Below, in pieces: positions 62,356 to 64,000 of a DNA stretch of 64,000 nucleotides. The DNA lies in assembly GCF_013348785.1 (NCBI RefSeq), contig NZ_CP054691.1, forward strand, positions 2,170,001 through 2,234,000, written 5' to 3'. The stretch is from Gordonia sp. X0973 (GTDB lineage: Bacteria; Actinomycetota; Actinomycetes; Mycobacteriales; Mycobacteriaceae). A model generated the notes under the pieces. The model did no database searches. It was not told the DNA's origin and saw only the letters and a list, made by a program, of their open reading frames with translations. Numbering within the stretch: the stretch's first letter is position 1; each line of letters begins with the position of its first letter. The translations under genes and the position numbers were made by a program.

Positions 62356-62964
62356 ATGCGCAAATCTGCTCTGATCCCCGCCGCGACCCTCGCCTGCACC
62401 GCTGTTCTGCTCGCCGGGTGCGGCGGCAAGAACAACGACAAGGCGGCCGACGACCAGCCGGAGACGGGCACCTGCCCGACCGCAGCCGCACCGGCCGGTG
62501 CCGCGACCACCTGGACGCTGGCCGGGGCGACCGGCGACATCAAGGTGGTCGCACCGACCGCGCAGCACGCCCCCGGCGTCACCGTCGGCACCCCGTTCAC
62601 GGTGGGCCAGACCACCGTCCACGTGCTCACCCCCGGCTCCGGCGACAAGACGATCACCGCCGACGACATGGTGTCGGTCTGCTACATGGGCGTCAACGGT
62701 CGTGACGGGAAGGTCTTCGACAGCGCCTACCAGCGCGGCACCCCCGCATCCTTCCCGCTGACCAACGTCGTCACCGGTTTCCAGAAGGCGATCGTCGGCC
62801 AGAAGCCGGGCGCGACCGTCGCGGTCGCGATGACGCCCGACGACGGCTACAAGGCGATGGGCGGGATGCCCGACGCCGGCATCCAGGCCGACGATCCGCT
62901 CGTCTTCGTGCTGCAGATCAAGGCCATCGAGCCGACCGACGGCAGCGGCGGCCCGACCCCGTAG
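62356..62964 (+). CDS. FKBP-type peptidyl-prolyl isomerase lipoprotein
   Basis: A 202-aa lipoprotein with signal ending LLAGC (lipid Cys at residue 22). The C-terminal ~110 residues form an FKBP domain: VSVCYMGVNGRDGKVFDSAY, FPLTNVVTGFQKAIVGQKPG and AMGGMPDAGIQADDPLVFVLQI. It probably speeds proline isomerisation in secreted proteins. The ATG at 62356 follows a purine-rich AGGTTGGCGGA. Whether all active-site aromatics are kept cannot be settled by eye. Confidence 0.85.
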   Translation: MRKSALIPAATLACTAVLLAGCGGKNNDKAADDQPETGTCPTAAAPAGAATTWTLAGATGDIKVVAPTAQHAPGVTVGTPFTVGQTTVHVLTPGSGDKTITADDMVSVCYMGVNGRDGKVFDSAYQRGTPASFPLTNVVTGFQKAIVGQKPGATVAVAMTPDDGYKAMGGMPDAGIQADDPLVFVLQIKAIEPTDGSGGPTP

Positions 62965-62971
62965 ACGGGAT

Positions 62972-63604
62972 CTACCGGGCTTCCAGCGCGCCGAACAGCC
63001 GCTGGTTGTACTCGAAGGCGCTGATCGCCTCGGCGGTCAGCGCGCCGACCCCGGCGCGGTCGAGGTCGAGGGCGTCGAGCCGGTCGCGGTAGGCGTCCTT
63101 GTAGCGCTTCACCTTGTCGATGCGGTCGAATCGGTAGAACGTCAACGCCTCCGGCGCGACGCCGTACAGGTTGCGCATCCGGTTGGCGATGATCTGCCCG
63201 CCGGAGAGATCCCCCAGATAGCGCGTGTAGTGATGGGCCAGGTAGCGCACGGCGTCGGCCCGCGAGGCCTCGATCGCCGCCACGTATTCCGCAGTCACCG
63301 GCAACATCGTGAGCGCGGACGGCTCGGCGCCGAGTGCGAGCAGGTCGGCCGTCAACGACGGCACGCGGCGCAACCTGTCGTCGAGGACGGCGTCGGCGAT
63401 CGGGTTCCCCGACAACCCGCTGCCGGTGTCTTCGAGTGCCCGGTAGACGAACAGCAGCTGCCCGGCCAGCGCGACATACGCATCGACGTCGAGCTTGCCG
63501 CCCATCAGGTCGGTCACGAACGCGGAGTGTTCGGCGTTCTCGTGTGCCTTCGCGGTGGCCGCACGCAGGACATCGGAGTTCCGGTGGTCGGTCGCAATTG
63601 CCAT
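62972..63604 (-). CDS. hmuO: Biliverdin-producing heme oxygenase (HmuO-like)
   Basis: A 210-aa heme oxygenase similar to C. diphtheriae HmuO. The proximal His is in AKAHENAEHSAF (His21), and the distal-helix signature YLGDLSGGQIIANRM is present. It should cleave heme to biliverdin, iron and CO for iron acquisition. ATG 63604 places the proximal His as in HmuO; ATG 63613 is three codons upstream and has GAGGGGG before it. The upstream 40 bp contains a weak DtxR/IdeR-like sequence. Confidence 0.9.
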   Translation of the reverse strand: MAIATDHRNSDVLRAATAKAHENAEHSAFVTDLMGGKLDVDAYVALAGQLLFVYRALEDTGSGLSGNPIADAVLDDRLRRVPSLTADLLALGAEPSALTMLPVTAEYVAAIEASRADAVRYLAHHYTRYLGDLSGGQIIANRMRNLYGVAPEALTFYRFDRIDKVKRYKDAYRDRLDALDLDRAGVGALTAEAISAFEYNQRLFGALEAR

Positions 63605-63655
63605 GCCCGCCATCCTACCCCCTCAAGTGAGGTAACCCTTAGTATGTGAGTCGAG

Positions 63656-64000
63656 TCACCTGGCGGCCGGGGTGAGCTTCACGACCAGGGCGCGGTGATC
63701 GGACCCGGGCAGGGTGTAGGTCTTCACGTGGGTGGCGACGAAATGCGAGCTGATGACGTGGTCGATCCCGACGACCGGTCCGGTGAACCGATCGGTGGGG
63801 TACGTCGGCAACCAGCCGCCGCCGGCCTGATCGGTGGCATCGGCGACGCCGCCGGTCAACAGCTCGCGGAAGTGCTTGTGGTCCCACGTCGCATTGAAGT
63901 CCCCGGCGGCGATCATCGGGTGCCGCCCCATCCCCTCGAGGTGGCCGCGCAGCACGCCCATGTCCTTGACCGCCAGCTCGCCGTAGCCGGCCCCTGGGAC
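63656..64000 (-). CDS. Endonuclease/exonuclease/phosphatase family protein, 5'-truncated
   Basis: The C-terminal 114 residues of an EEP-superfamily hydrolase; the N-terminus lies past the window end, and the frame is open to base 64000. Motifs: MIAAGDFNATWDHKHF (Asn-containing metal/catalytic motif), VVGIDHVISS and GSDHRALVVKL (terminal catalytic His). Substrate could be DNA, RNA or a phosphoester. It is 42 bp upstream of hmuO on the same strand. Confidence 0.83.
   Translation of the reverse strand, partial: VPGAGYGELAVKDMGVLRGHLEGMGRHPMIAAGDFNATWDHKHFRELLTGGVADATDQAGGGWLPTYPTDRFTGPVVGIDHVISSHFVATHVKTYTLPGSDHRALVVKLTPAAR

Noticed and set aside
63620..63642. DtxR/IdeR iron box upstream of hmuO
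   Set aside because: Only about 10 of 16 consensus bases match and the dyad is poor; kept as a weak possibility, not a feature.

Overview
The window is high-GC, densely coded actinobacterial DNA. Gene content and order point to the mycolic-acid group (Mycobacteriales), most like Gordonia or a close relative. From memory of the M. tuberculosis H37Rv map, most genes follow the order Rv2170 to Rv2220: GNAT, lppM, idsA-type prenyl synthase, mptA, Rv2175c, pknL, aroG, Rv2179c, mptC, plsC-like, Rv2183c-Rv2186c, fadD15, pimB', ripC, Rv2191, trpD, ctaE-qcrCAB, ctaF, ctaC, asnB, adoK, erpA, glycerate kinase, Rv2206, cobT, cobS, ilvE, gcvT, pepA, sucB, Rv2216, lipB, lipA, Rv2219, RDD protein, glnA1. 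The genus is an inference, since no rRNA gene is present. I saw no tRNA, rRNA, CRISPR array or insertion sequence.

Layout. 1-8.1 kb: one tightly coupled + strand operon that interleaves carotenoid genes (crtO, crtE, crtI, crtB) with the lipomannan genes lppM and mptA. 8.1-9.8 kb: the DNA-binding protein Rv2175c and its kinase PknL, divergent. 9.8-17.3 kb: aroG, an exoribonuclease, mptC, then a - strand operon of envelope and lipid functions (Rv2186c to the PlsC-like acyltransferase, with a ROK glucokinase). 17.4-23.7 kb: fadD15 facing a - strand cell-wall group (two NlpC/P60 hydrolases, a lipoprotein with a metallopeptidase motif, pimB'). The NlpC/P60 gene at its head has a convincing c-di-AMP (ydaO) riboswitch. 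24-27.8 kb: a small Cys-rich protein, an SOS-box-preceded DEDD exonuclease/GIY-YIG nuclease, an Lrp-like domain protein and trpD. 27.9-34.5 kb: respiratory genes (ctaE-qcrC-qcrA-qcrB, and ctaC-ctaF facing them). 34.8-40.4 kb: asnB, type II NADH dehydrogenase, a LysR regulator, adenosine kinase, erpA. 40.4-53.2 kb: glycerate kinase, DUF3043, a cobU-cobT fusion, cobS, ilvE, gcvT, pepA, and the lipoate block sucB-lipB-lipA. 53.2-58.3 kb: Rv2219-like protein, two accessory genes (EspG-like and a PQQ-type propeller), an RDD protein, and glnA with a candidate GlnR box. 58.4-64 kb: accessory end with a toxin-antitoxin-like pair whose toxin is frameshifted, an MFS pump with a divergent TetR, an FKBP lipoprotein, heme oxygenase and a truncated EEP nuclease.

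The most unusual non-coding feature is a family of 22-bp direct repeats. It occurs in three arrays (4, 3 and 10 copies), all between the 3' ends of convergent genes: fadD15/pimB' and qcrB/ctaF.

Functionally the window joins mannosylated envelope glycan synthesis (MptA, MptC, PimB', LppM), peptidoglycan remodelling and amidation (NlpC/P60, RipC, LtsA-type AsnB), the bcc-aa3 respiratory branch with an NDH-2, and lipoylation with its client E2 enzyme and GcvT. Pigment synthesis is embedded in the mannan locus.
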